DNA of 64,000 bases from Armillaria gallica (lineage: Eukaryota > Basidiomycota > Agaricomycetes > Agaricales > Physalacriaceae), in assembly GCA_037576215.1 (NCBI GenBank), contig JBANDB010000006.1:2170001-2234000 (forward strand), written 5' to 3'. The translations under genes were made by a program, and so were the position numbers. A model generated the notes under the pieces. That model had not been told where the DNA came from. It made no database searches and saw only the letters and a program-made list of their open reading frames with translations. Below, piece by piece: positions 46,067 through 57,197 of this stretch (within the stretch, counting starts at the first letter, position 1; each line of letters begins with the position of its first letter).

Positions 46067-47208
46067 ATGTCGATGGTTTTGACCGCCTTTAAATGTCTGG
46101 AACCGGACATTAATGTTTCGTCTATACGTGACAACCAAGTGTTCCATGCCAGCCGAAAAGCGCTTGAAAATAGCAATGTATTCCGTATGTTTTTGATTCC
46201 CTTTTTGTCTTCACCATGTAACATTGGCGGCGTTCTAGGTGATATGTTCCGCTGCTGCGACAGCCGAACAACTCGCGCCGACGAGATAGTCAGACTCGAT
46301 GAGCATGCCAGTAATCTGACAGTTCTCTTGAATGTTCTACATTATCCCATCTGTCCCCCCATCCGAGTTCACAGCCATACAAAGCCTTATCGCGACCGCA
46401 ACAGCGCCCAGTCCAATCATCTGTCCCAGCCGCAGTACAATCCCGGAACAGTGATTCCGCTGCCTATTATACCACTGCTACTCTCACTTGCAGACAAATA
46501 TTGCATCGAATCTATCACCGAAACACTGAGCGTCCATCTATCAGCACATGCACCAACAGATCCCCTCCGTGTATATGGCTATGCCGTTGCGTTTGGCCTA
46601 GGAACGGCGGCGTCGACGGCGAGCCAGTACCTTGATCCAATGGCGTCCTATGCCGCATCTCAAGTTGAAGTCATCCCAACAGTGGCTGCGTATCACAGAG
46701 TCCTCGTTCTGCAGAACTTCCGAGTCCAGGCGCTGCGGCGAATTCTTTCCGGGGAAGAAATATTTCCTCACGGTGTGTTTCCATCAGCTTGGCACAATGT
46801 AGTGTTAATGCTCCGACCACTGGCAGGATACGGACTCTGTGCATCCCATCAGCGACAGACAACGTCAATTTGGGAGGCTAGAAGGTCATTTCTTATGGGC
46901 AGAATTCAATCAAGTCAATTCTAGATGCTCATTATACTCGCTCGACACTTAATTATCTGCCTACTTCAGATACAGACGTTGCCGGTGAGATGGACGTTGT
47001 ACGGCCATTATTAGCAGATTGCAAAATCTGCCACAAGGCCTGTTCTGCCGCGGTTGACATGCTCGGCGTAAGCTGCTCGCATTCGAACCTAGAATCTCAA
47101 TTACTGACTTATCTCGAGTACAAATGTAGAAGGGTCGTCCGACGTGTGGATCAGCTCAAGGAAACGACAGATGGTGATGTTCCTATCAACGGGATATATG
47201 ATCTCTAA
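46067..47208 (+). CDS. BTB/POZ-domain protein
   Basis: Begins with a fungal-type BTB fold: EPDINVSSIRDNQVFHASRKALENSNVFRDMFRCC, then EIVRLDEHASNLTVLLNVLHYP, where an intron falls inside VFR-DMF. A helical region follows (PLLLSLADKYCIESITETL, YGYAVAFGLGTAASTASQYL), as in BTB proteins with a C-terminal helical extension. The final exon (56-bp intron) contains CKICHKACSAAV, a short Cys/His cluster of unknown meaning, and LLTYLEYKCRRVVRRV. Agaricomycete genomes carry many such BTB proteins. Some act as cullin-3 adaptors, but no partner can be inferred here. Confidence 0.8.
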
Positions 47209-47238
47209 TTACCTGAATGAATAAGAGTAGTCTAGGTG

Positions 47239-47974
47239 CTAGGTGTTGTGCCAAAGTAATGTCTTCAAATTCTTCCACTTCTCCGAGTCCCGGTACAAGT
47301 ATGTCATGGAATTGAACATGCCTGGCTGTATCGTCTGGCCGCGATGGTTGAAGAGCCACATCACTGCACCCCATGAAAGAGCGGCGAACACAGTAAAGTA
47401 CCGTGAATCGGGGGGCATGGGCCTCACTGCTCCGGATGTTGAGCCAGACGATGACGAGTACGGGGCAGCTGCCCGCGGAATGAAAGATGATACAACACGC
47501 GACACAACGTAAAGCACAATCTAAAGAAAAAGGATAAGGATGACAATAGTCGGTACAGAATTCATCACATACCTGCTCGTTGACAGCTGTTCGGTTGCCA
47601 AACACGACGTAGCCACCCAGCAGACCTGCAATGAAAGCATCCGCGCTCCTTTCCTTCCCACCGTTCGCCTTTCGTTGGAGCAGAAGAAGAGCCTTGTAGA
47701 TGGAGACAAATTTGGCTAGGTTGAATGCATGTTGTTTTGTTGCCCGGTAGATACTGCGGACCCGTGTTTGCCAGCTGTAGGCGCCGTAAGAAACAGAGCT
47801 CGGGTGAAGAACAGAGTAGGGCACTTACTCTCCCCTGCCAAAGAGAATCGACATGACCAGGGCATGAGGGAACCTGACCTTGACGCCGTACACGAATCCA
47901 TTGCGAGCGCCTTTGAGGATGGCGAGATAGTCGTGGTAGGCTGGATTGTTGATGATGGCCTCGATGGAGTCCAT
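47239..47974 (-). CDS. Peroxisomal membrane protein 4 (PXMP4/PMP24)
   Basis: Starts MDSIEAIINNPAYHDYLAIL followed by KGARNGFVYGVKVRFPHALVM, a signature of the PXMP4 branch of the Tim17/Tim22/Pmp24 superfamily. Further exons give ATKQHAFNLAKFVSIYKALL, AFIAGLLGGYVVFGNRTAVNEQ, VVSRVVSSFIP and YFTVFAALSWGAVMWLFNH. Four membrane segments are expected. It is known as a peroxisomal membrane protein of unclear function, lost in some moulds. The C-terminus is short. It sits tail-to-tail with the BTB gene, with about 30 bp between stop codons, so the two 3' UTRs must overlap. Confidence 0.87.
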
Positions 47975-48203
47975 GATGGTCGCAAAGGAAGGACTGGCGG
48001 TAGAGACAACTTTTGGGGACGCGCTAAGTTATACTTGGAATCCTTCGGTCCTCCGGCTCAACACTTCGCATGTGATTTCCACGCATCGGCTGAAATACAA
48101 CACTATTATACAACATATTATCAGTGCTACATAGTTGCTAATCTACACGAGCATGCTGCTCAGAAATTCAAACTCGGGCATAATTCCTTTACGGGTCTCT
48201 GCT

Positions 48204-51200
48204 TCATGCATTACGCTGCATGTACTTGCAAAAATTATCTTTGTAATCAAAGGTGGACGTCGTGGACCATTCAACCTAGAGCGAGCGAGATAAGAAGTCA
48301 ACACTATCATCAAGTCCGACACGGAATAATTACATACCCCATTCCGGTCGGAAGGCTTTTCAAGCTCGCCTTTCAACGCTACAAAGCGACGATATCGATC
48401 CATGATCACAGGTTGCTGCTGCATGAGCCAAAGGTCGTGACTGAGGTCAGCTTGTATCAACGTTGGGTACAAATCTTCCGACTTGTTGGCATATTTCGTT
48501 CTGAATTCCCGAATGGAATATTCCAGGATCTGCCGGGGCCCAGCGGCGATGATGAGAGCCTGATCTAGAAGCCACTCATGGACAGGCTCCTCGAAACGGC
48601 GCTCAGAGAACGGCTTTGTTTTAAACGGCTCCGTTGGGCAAACTGGATGGGAACTTGTGGGAGGTGAACACATGAACGAAACCTTCCCTTCATCGATAGC
48701 CGTTAGAAGGAAATCATACAGAAATTCGCCTCTGTGATACTGTCAATGGCAACGCAGTGTCCTAAGGAATGTGACTCACTTGTCAAAGGCCTCCAACGCA
48801 TCCCCATTCTTGTAATGCATGTGCACTGCCATTCCAAGGACAGCAGGCATGATATATGCCTCCCAGTTGCCATTATCCGACATCTGACTAACTCGTTGAT
48901 GGATACCCAAAGGGTCTTCCACCAGAGCCTTCGGCGTGAATGTCATGATACCCCCTGTGGAATGGTAAAAAAATGCCGGGTGTGAGGCAATCAAGAAATG
49001 ACTCGCCTACAGGGTATATACGTTGGAATCCCCATCGCTCCGGACGCACTCTCTGATGCGTTCCAAACGTAACAAAGAGGATGTCGGGCCTCTTGGCCCG
49101 CCGTTCAACCAAAGCCCCAACTTTGTGAAGGGTTTTCACAGCCCCTACATGAACGAAAATAACCTCGACATCGGCCTTGTACCCCTTATTTACACCTCCG
49201 TATTGCTCCAGAATTGTCGCGAGCCAATAAGTCTCCAAGTTCCCACCCTTCAAATCAAAAGGCATCTGTTTTCCCCGCATGTTCTGTTTGTCATCGTCAT
49301 ACCAGACGCAGTAATCGCGTGGACGTTTTGATAGAAATTCGTGGAGCCAAGGAGGATATTTGAGTGTTCGAAGAGCATGCTGAAGTCCGGCATTTTTTAT
49401 GTACTTGGGCTGATCCTTGAAGACATTATGCTCGCTCAGAGATGGTGCAGGAGCAGGTGGCTTGTCCCGAACGCGTCTGGCCAAGATGGCCACAAAGAAT
49501 AGTGTCTCGACGTTTTTGCTTATGGGAACACCGGAGAAGGACTTAATGATTGGCGACGATGCAGGGAAGTAAAGGACATGGGACTCTATGGTTTCCTCGA
49601 ATGAGGGCTTCGTCGGGGAAACTGCGACCTGAAGGAGTCATGAATAAGGAGTACAAAAATGCAGCAAATGACGCACAAGACCGTGCTTCTCCATATATTT
49701 GGAAAGAGTCCTCAGTCGCTCAGTGTGTTCTAAGGGAACTAGCCGTGCAAATTGGGAAACTGGCATCCAAGATGAAAGGCAATTTGACACATCCGCTGCA
49801 TGATACATCGAACCAAACTGCAACGAAGTGACCGTAGCGGGGAGTGCAATGCTGAGTGGCATCCCATTGTTGGCGACAGGTGTTGCATCAGTGACAGAAA
49901 CTCGACCATAAGCCACGAAGTCCTTGCCCTGTAAGCAGAACATCTCGCCCGTCCACTTCCATATTTTCGGAATTCTGTGATTTCTAGAATCAGTCACAGA
50001 CTTAATGCAGTGCAACCATCGAACGTACTTTACAGGCATCTGTTTCGCGATCGATTTCGGAGGTACGACAGGTTCGCTGGGTTTGTCAGTTGTGGTTTCG
50101 AGAGGCGCTGCAAGCCTTCATCCCGGACATGAGTTTGACGACATCTCGTTAGTCACAGAAGGCTTACTCGGGAGGCATGATAGCCTGTAGAAGTTCTTCA
50201 GCCTCGTACATAAGGTGATCAGAGGGCGAGCTATAGCAAGCACTGTAAGCTTTATATAACGAAGAAGAAGAAAGTACCTACGCGCTAAAGGTGGCGCGCG
50301 GTGAGTGTGATATACTCGATTGTATTGAGGCATGGTTGTCCTTTGGTACTGCGATACTCAGTGGCTTCGAGGAAGTAGCTGTGTATTGATTTGTAGGAGC
50401 AGGTGGGGCAGCAGGTGTGCGTTTGAAGCTGAGCTTGCTTAAAGCAGAGTCCTTCCTCGAGGGCAGAGGAGGTTTCGTGCTGGCCTGCGGAGTTGTAGGC
50501 GTCAAGGCGCTCTGAGATAAGCGCTGCTTCACTGAGATTCCACTAAAATCATCAGATTTCCCAGGAATGTCGATCATCTGGATCCGTGGTGGAGCCTTGT
50601 AGGATGGGAGGTGCGGCTTTTTCTGAGGGATTGTCGGTGTCGAGGCTTGTGCAGTTGTCGGCGTAGGGACTTGAGGGACGTCAGGTGTCGGTTGAGATGC
50701 TGTTTGACTAATAGCACTTTTGGGCGGGGCAGGATCAGGCGCGGAAGGAGGCGCCGGATCAAGTTCTTTTGAGTTGAACGCCGTCTGGATGTGTAAATCG
50801 GGTTTTGACGACGCATCCTTCCCAACCCTGGATTCCGAAACGCTGTCGGGAGAGGACTCTCGGTCAGAAAATAGTGATGAGGCATTATTCTCATCGGGAG
50901 CAGTAGAAATCTCTCTTTGTTTGCCTTTCCCCTAAAATAGATGCATAAATCAATACAATCGAAGGAATTATATCAGTACCTTGATGTCTCTATCAGTCTG
51001 AGAATTGGCTGGTTTCTTGAATAGAGGTTTCTAGAATTGAGAACGATTGAGAAATGCATTGTTAAACAAAGCAGACCGCATACATCAGAGTTGGAGGATA
51101 GTGTAGATTGGCTTCTCTTTCGCTTCGTTCCTGTCGTCGGGTTTTAGACATACTACTGAGTGGTGCATCGTCTTCAGACGATTCACTCAACAGGACCTTC

Positions 51201-52016
51201 TGTCAAAAATGAAAACACTTAAGAGTCTAGCAGTAGTAGAACTTTCATGACAAACCGCCTTCCGTTTACCCTTCCCTTTGAGGGAGGAGTTCTTCTTCTG
51301 TGAGCTTTTCTTGCGCTCCTGAAGAGGGTATTAGCCATCACCTATGCAAACGTTGAAATCAACTGACGAATTTTGTTTGGGGTAAGTAAACGTCCTCGCT
51401 CTTTCTATCAAGAGCTTGCTCTCTCTCGATTTCCTTGCCAAATTTCCTTTGAACTGGGCCTTTTCCTGTCCTTCAAGAGGCCAAAATTCAGAGCTAATTC
51501 GCTTAAGAATCAGAATGCGACGCACTTATCCAACTCTCCTTTGCGTGTATTTCATAGCCGGTTTGATAGTCTTCGTTGTCTGTGCCGACATGCTGCCAGA
51601 ATCTTTTCAGTAACTGCTGACAGTTTGCAACACCACTGGCGGGCTCCCATCTAGCAAAATAAGGTCAGCCGGATTCAGTGATTGCACCAGGATAGTCCTA
51701 ACGAATTCTCTTCATCGCCGTAGCCTCCCCACTGTAATGAAATAGAGTAAGCCGCGAAACTTGGAACCAGAACAAATATAAGTTACTTTGACGAGATATT
51801 CCTGGCGTAAATGAACATCAAATGAGCGCGCGAAGGAACCCGAGCATGATAATCATACCCAATCGGCGACCTCGCCCATTGACTCTACTCTTGCGGCCAG
51901 AATGCATTCTGAACCGTTCGTGAGTGGCACTGTGAACACAGGGCATAGACCAGCATACCAACGTGAAAAACTTCCTCCTTTGGTTCCTTGGCTTGCTTTT
52001 TCTTGGATTTGCCCAT
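48204..52016 (-). CDS. Chromodomain protein with long C-terminal region, possibly Chp1-like
   Basis: Opens MGKSKKKQAKEPKEEVFHV and, across tiny exons, a full chromodomain: VECILAARVESMGEVADW, EYLVKWGGYGDEENS, WEPASGVANCQQLLKRFW. The aromatic cage residues expected for methyl-lysine binding are plausible (V-E, W, W). A long Ser/Pro/Lys-rich disordered segment follows (about 52-49.6 kb). Then comes a globular C-terminal half: LHEFLSKRPRDYCVWYDDDK, GNLETYWLATILEQYGGV, VEVIFVHVGAVKTLHKVG, PERWGFQRIYPV, GGIMTFTPKALVEDPLG and WEAYIMPAVLGMAVHMHY. The architecture recalls S. pombe Chp1 (RITS complex) rather than HP1, as I see no chromoshadow domain. That assignment is inference. The stop follows KYMQRNA. 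Confidence 0.72.
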
Positions 52017-52124
52017 GGTGAACCGGTCGGTAAAGAGACAAGTAGGAACGTGTACGTAATACGCGTTGTGCCAAATTAGATCACTGCGACTTCCTGCATC
52101 ACTCCTCCCACCCTACCCGTCTCC

Positions 52125-53610
52125 ATGGCCAAGTCAAAGTCGAAACAGGAAGAGGCTCTTCAGCTCCTCGACGATCTCGATTCCTTCACGCCTCTTCCAG
52201 AGGTATCGTCCTCTGGTACGGCGTCTCCAGGCGCACCACCGCCTAGTGCCAATGAAGGCGAAGCCGAGGTCCTTGCCTTCCTGGACGAAATCACACAGAA
52301 GAGCTCGGAACCGACACGCTCGACGACAGCACATCTAGAGCGTCCAACGTCTCGTTCTGCGACACCGACTCTCAGGAAGAGCACTGAAAGAGTTCGTCTT
52401 GGGGGTTCAGGGCTGTCTGCAAGCGCGACTTCCCCTTCTCCTGCATCTGCCTCCAAACCCTCTACGCCGCCCGCAGCTAAGCAACAAGCTCAGGAGACGC
52501 CTTCTACAGCAGGTGGATGGGGTTGGGGCTCGGTGTGGACCAGTGCCTCTGCTGCAATCCAGCAGGCCAAGACGGCGGTCGATGAGCAGGTCAAGCAACT
52601 CCCCAAGAACGAGCTGGCTAAGAAATGGGGAGGGGATATGCTTGAGTATGCGAAGAGTGCGCAGCTGGACAAGCTCAGTGAGTGTCTTCCTCATGTGCAC
52701 TATCGATACATGCTGATCCACTTCATTAGGCCAGGATTTCAAACGGGTGGGCTTGTCCACCCTCACAGATATTCTGAATGCTGTTGCTCCTCCCATCTCC
52801 GAGCATGAAATAATACAAGTATGGCTGAGCCATGACATGACAGGTTACGATGGTGTTGAGTCGCTTGTGTACCGTTCCCTCGCCAGAGTGGGTCTTCGTT
52901 CTCCGCGACAAGATAGTCGTCACTAACATCGCCTTCCGCAGATCATGGAGCAAGTTGATGGCGGAGATCTCATTGTTAATAAAGGAAATGAATCCCGACC
53001 TAAAGATGGTGTAGAAGGCCGAGAGCTCAACGCCGTAGAGGGATACGACGCCGCAGTGAAACTCGCACAGGTACAGTCTCAACCATCACGGACACTAACG
53101 ATCTTCTCATGATGTGCATAGGCAAACCTCGATGAGATGATCAAGATGAAGGACGCGCAGAAGCCCAAATCACAGCCGTCTGCACAGACTCCCATATCCT
53201 ATTCATATGTGTACCTTCGCGTGCAGCCGTTCCTCACTTCATACCCTGTTCCTTCCAAACCAGAGTCTGATGGGCCTTCTGCATCCTCCTCACCTGCGGA
53301 GCCTTCTACCCAACAACACTTACAGTTTTTGCTCTACTTCTCTGACCCAGCTCTCAACTTGGTACATACCACCATAACACAAAGCGTTCCAGGAGCATGG
53401 CTTGGCCTTTGGGATGACTATGAGTGGGTCGAGGACTTGGTTGCGGAAGCTCTACGAATTGGTGTCGAGGTTGTTGGTCAAGAATACGTGGTGGCCAGAA
53501 TGGGTTGGGCAGCTCTGGGCGGTAAGAAGGAGGAAACTTCCAAGGGCGCTGATAAGACTGAGTCAAAGGACGGCACAGCGGAAGAGAGTACAAATAACGA
53601 GGAAACCTGA
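52125..53610 (+). CDS. MTC1: Maintenance of telomere capping protein 1 (Mtc1)
   Basis: The N-terminus MAKSKSKQEEALQLLDDLDSF and VLAFLDEITQKS are typical, followed by a Ser/Pro-rich stretch and the core GWGWGSVWTSASAAIQQAK, LAKKWGGDMLEYAKSAQLDK, VGLSTLTDILNAVAPPISEHE, SYSYVYLRVQPFLTS, LQFLLYFSDPALNLVHTTITQS, WDDYEWVEDLVAEALRIGVEVV and GQEYVVARMGWA. Yeast Mtc1 was found through genetic interaction with telomere-capping mutants and has links to COPI vesicles. An acidic Lys/Glu tail ends the protein. Five introns. It diverges from the chromodomain gene with 108 bp between ATGs and converges on NDUFS3. Confidence 0.9.
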
Positions 53611-53731
53611 CTATTTGTATGACGTTGAAGCTTGCCAGAAGTTTCTTATCAGTGTAATTGTATCCGACCCTCTTACGATTTGGAATAAGGAATAGTATTT
53701 ATATGTAGAGTTCTATGTCGCGTACAGACAC

Positions 53732-54856
53732 CTACTTCTTCACTTCCTCTACTTTCGGTGGGGGCAGCGGCTTCAAATTATCAGGCCTGGGTGCCTTGGT
53801 TCCATCACCAACTTGCTCCCAAGGGGAAAGTGATTCGAAGTTTCTTATTCAGACATTTAGTAAGGATAAACGCGAAGGATGGTATGACATACCGGAAAGC
53901 CTGAGTGAGTTGAAGAGGCTCATAGACAACGCGTTTACGTTCTTCATCATATCGAAGTTCGGTGTAGCCCTGATAAAAAGTAAATATAAGCCGCGTCAGT
54001 AACTCAAGAGCTCTCACAGTTAACGGGAAGTCTTTGCGTAGAGGGTGACCCTCAAATCCTGAACGGCTGTTAGCAGATGTATTCAAGTAGCCAGCTTCGC
54101 CGACGTACCATAGTCGGTGAGAATACGGCGACTAGATGAATGCGTGAGTGATCATGAACGAAGACATAGTGCAGGCCACGTACAGATCAGGGTGGTCGCT
54201 AAAGAATATTCCGAAAAGATCCCAAGCTTCACGCTCATACCTACGGAAAGATGGTGAATGCTTGAATATAAGAGCATCATGTGGTCGACGTACCAGTCAG
54301 CACCCCGGAAGATTGTCACTGCACTAGGAACGTGGTCTCCTTCTCCAGCGTACGTCTTGACCCTGATCCTACCGGCCTGCTTAACACTGAGAAGGTGGTA
54401 GACCACTTCGAATCTCTTTTCTCGTTCAGGATAATCGGCACCACTGATATCCATGACGCTCTTGAACTGACACTGGGCATGGTCCCGAAGGAAAGTAAGA
54501 ACTGGAATGACTCCAGAAGGCGCGGTGTACAACGTCAACTCGTCCTTGAGCACCGAGAATTGCTGGATGAACTTGGGTAGACACTGGGTGAGATAAGAGC
54601 CGTATGTGTGCAGAGCCTCAGCAGTTTGGGCGTATTTGGTGACGGTAGGATTTGGGGATGTGGGTTCAGTGAACGGTGCTGCCGATGCTGTCAACGACGT
54701 TAGCAACTTCGAGAAGGGCGGCGAGAAGGACACGGACCTCTGGAGGACGACGAAGACTGGATGGAGCGACGGGCAGAGGGATATGCAGGCCTTGATGCGA
54801 CGGCTCTGAGGGCCTGGCCTGAGCGCACCGCGACTCTGGATAGCATTGCTGGTCAA
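53732..54856 (-). CDS. NDUFS3: NADH:ubiquinone oxidoreductase 30-kDa subunit (NDUFS3/NuoC)
   Basis: The core Q-module subunit of mitochondrial complex I. Conserved parts: [58 protein letters not shown], then [33 protein letters not shown] and [19 protein letters not shown], ending [12 protein letters not shown]. The N-terminus starting [20 protein letters not shown] is basic and Ser-rich, as expected for a matrix presequence. The mature protein starts near the Thr/Pro linker. Five or so introns. The start lies only 26 bp from the start of the divergent mitochondrial gene. Confidence 0.93.
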
Positions 54857-54882
54857 GTTGCGTTCGGACTTTGCCGGGTTCT
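54857..54882. promoter_or_regulatory. 26-bp divergent start-codon spacer
   Basis: This is the whole distance between the ATG of NDUFS3 (minus) and the ATG of the AIM18-type gene (plus). Promoter elements for each must lie within the other's 5' region, or the transcripts must overlap. Confidence 0.6.
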
Positions 54883-55910
54883 ATGTCTCTCCTCCGTCCT
54901 CTTGCCCTTGCCACCAGTGCTCGCTATTTTTCTACTGCGACACGTCGTTCCAACAATGTACTGCGACCTCGGAACCTGAAGCCATTCCTCTATGCAGGCG
55001 CAGGCTTGCTGGGAGGCTCGTTTCTCTTTAGCTCAACAATTCACCTCGACGCGGAGCCTCAAGAAAAGGACACTCAAGTAGCGGCCGCCGACCAGGACAC
55101 GATCAGTGTGCCGCAATTATTCTCCCTTCCATTTCTCTAGGCTCACTTGTACTGCAGAGGACCCCGCTACCGATATTGAGTTTCCGACAACTCTTCGCGT
55201 AACTACCAAAGTTAAGACGCCTCTGCTGTCTTTGGTCGGCGTCGGTGTTCGAACGGTCTCTTTCCTGGGTCTAAAGGTCTACTCCGTAGCCTTCTATGCA
55301 GACCTGAACAACCCAGAACTAAAGGTCTTCTCATCCACCATTCCTTGGACGTAAACTGAATGAACTCCGTCTAGATAACTGACTCTATGACTCCGGACGA
55401 AAAGATAGAACGCATCGTTAGAACATGTGCATGCGTGGTTCGAATCGGTATTATTCGTCTTTCTTGATTTTTTGCCCCTGCTGAATACACGTAGTGCCAA
55501 CTAGAAACACGTCATTTACGCACCTCCGAGACGCCTTCGTACGGGCTACTGGGGAGCGTATGGTTTTGGGACGCAAGAAGGGCACGCTTTCTGAGGAGGA
55601 AGCAGTCGAAGTGGGCCTGCCTTTGAGAAAGCTAAAGACTCTGTTTCCCAATTCTCCGCTGAAGAAGCATACACCGCTTGACATCTTCCTCGCCCCTCCA
55701 GTTCCAGGACGCCAACGTGTCTTGATTTTCCGTGATTTGGGTGGTATTGAGAGCGACTGGCTTGCTCCGGAATTCATCCTGCATTACTTTGAAAACAATG
55801 GTGTGAGCCCACCGGTAAGCCTGATTCATCTGGAATGAGTCCCTTCAGTTACTTATAACAACCAGCTTAAGCAGACAGTTGTTGCACGCCTTAAGGACTT
55901 TGTAAAGTAG
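54883..55910 (+). CDS. AIM18: Mitochondrial chalcone isomerase-fold protein (AIM18/AIM46 type)
   Basis: Presequence MSLLRPLALATSARYFSTAT with basic residues, then a membrane segment (FLYAGAGLLGGSFLFSS). A chalcone isomerase-like domain follows: IEFPTTLRV, LLSLVGVGVRTVSFLGLKVYSVAFYAD, VPTRNTSFTHLRDAFVRA, SEEEAVEVGLPLRKLKTLFP, VLIFRDLGGIESDWLAPEFI and the end LKQTVVARLKDFVK. Fungal members (yeast Aim18 and Aim46) are mitochondrial inner-membrane-anchored, bind heme rather than performing plant flavonoid chemistry, and have no known pathway. The VRT in GVGVRTVSFLG resembles the conserved family Arg. About six introns. Confidence 0.88.
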
Positions 55911-56033
55911 GGAAATATAACAACCAATCGCGTTAATTTTAACAAAAGAACCGTGTCATTGCCATGGCAGGTGACTGTTTGCTCGACTGCTTCCTCCATC
56001 ACTTTCAGTCATCTCTCTTTCTCTGTGCACAAG

Positions 56034-57133
56034 AATGCCTTCATACCGCTATCTCAGCAGTGCGTTGCTATACTCAGTGTGAATCACCATTTGACCCTGG
56101 ATATAGAGGAACAAGTTGACCACTTTCTAGAATACGGCTATATCGTTGTCAAAGAAGCTTTCACTAAGGAAAAGGCAGCCGAATGGACCAAGGGCCTTTG
56201 GGTCCGGCTGGGGTTGGATCCTGACGATAAAGCTACGTGGGATCGGGAACGCATCCACATGCCCGTTCATAAAAGAGTGGAAGTGTCCTCGTTCTCTCCA
56301 AAGGTTAAAATGCTCTTCTCATCCATCGATGACGCTGATTGCCGATTAGGCCATGAACGCCATGGTGGATTTACTTGGGGGTGAAGATCGTATCGATCTA
56401 GAAGAGTCTACATGGGGAGATAGTTTCATTGTCAACCTCGGGACACCCAATCCGGGCGCCCGTATCGATCCTCAAGATCTCGATAATTGGCATGTCGATG
56501 GAGACTTCTTTGTGAGTACTTTCCAAGCCTCTCGACACAGTAAGCGCCGACGACTTGGATCAGGTCCATTATTTCGACTCGCCCGAACAAGCTTTGCTAG
56601 TTACTCCTATATTCTCTGATATTGAATCCGACGGCGGAGGCACAATGATCTCGCCCGACAGTATAGGTCGTATCGCCAAGTACCTTTGGGATCATCCCGA
56701 AGGAGTATTGCCCACAGGTCTGTCGTTCACCCCGTCCACATCGAAGTATACCGATGTCAAGGACGACCCTGATTATCTATCTTTCCTTGCGGAGATCAAG
56801 GAATGCTCTCAGTTCGTCGAGCTAACTGGAAACGTTGGCGATGTCGTCCTATGTCATCCCTTCATGTTACATTCTGCCTCGAAAAATCTGTTACGAGTGC
56901 CTAGGATTATCATCAACCCACCAGCAACCTTGAAGGAACCATTCTGTTGTGCGAGGATGAACGCAGAGGACTATAGTTTAGTTGAGCGGAAGACGTTGAA
57001 GGCACTCGGTGTGGAGTCAGCTGCGTTCACTCCCACGACACAGAGACGTCGATTGGTGCCAAAAAGAGTTCCTGTTCAGATGAAAGCATTGGCAGAGGAG
57101 AAGCAACGATTAGCTGAGGCAGGATTCCTATAA
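56034..57133 (+). CDS. Phytanoyl-CoA-hydroxylase-like Fe(II)/2-oxoglutarate dioxygenase
   Basis: MPSYRYLSKEQVDHFLEYGYIVVKEAF begins the protein after a 46-bp intron. The iron-binding facial triad is visible: N-W-H-V-D-G-D (H-x-D) and the distal His in CHPFMLHSASKN, with Arg in LLRVPRII as the likely 2-oxoglutarate contact. Conserved GDVVLCHPF and PDYLSFLAEIKECS also appear. About 310 residues. The substrate cannot be told. Homologues are widespread in fungi as uncharacterised PhyH-like enzymes. The C-terminus is basic (TTQRRRLVPKRVPVQMK) and has no peroxisomal signal. Three introns. It faces the thioesterase gene, with 64 bp between stops. Confidence 0.82.
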
Positions 57134-57197
57134 GACAGTGACATATCGGTCCTGGTTGATTAAATGACGCTAATGATAATATCCAAAAAATCTATGT

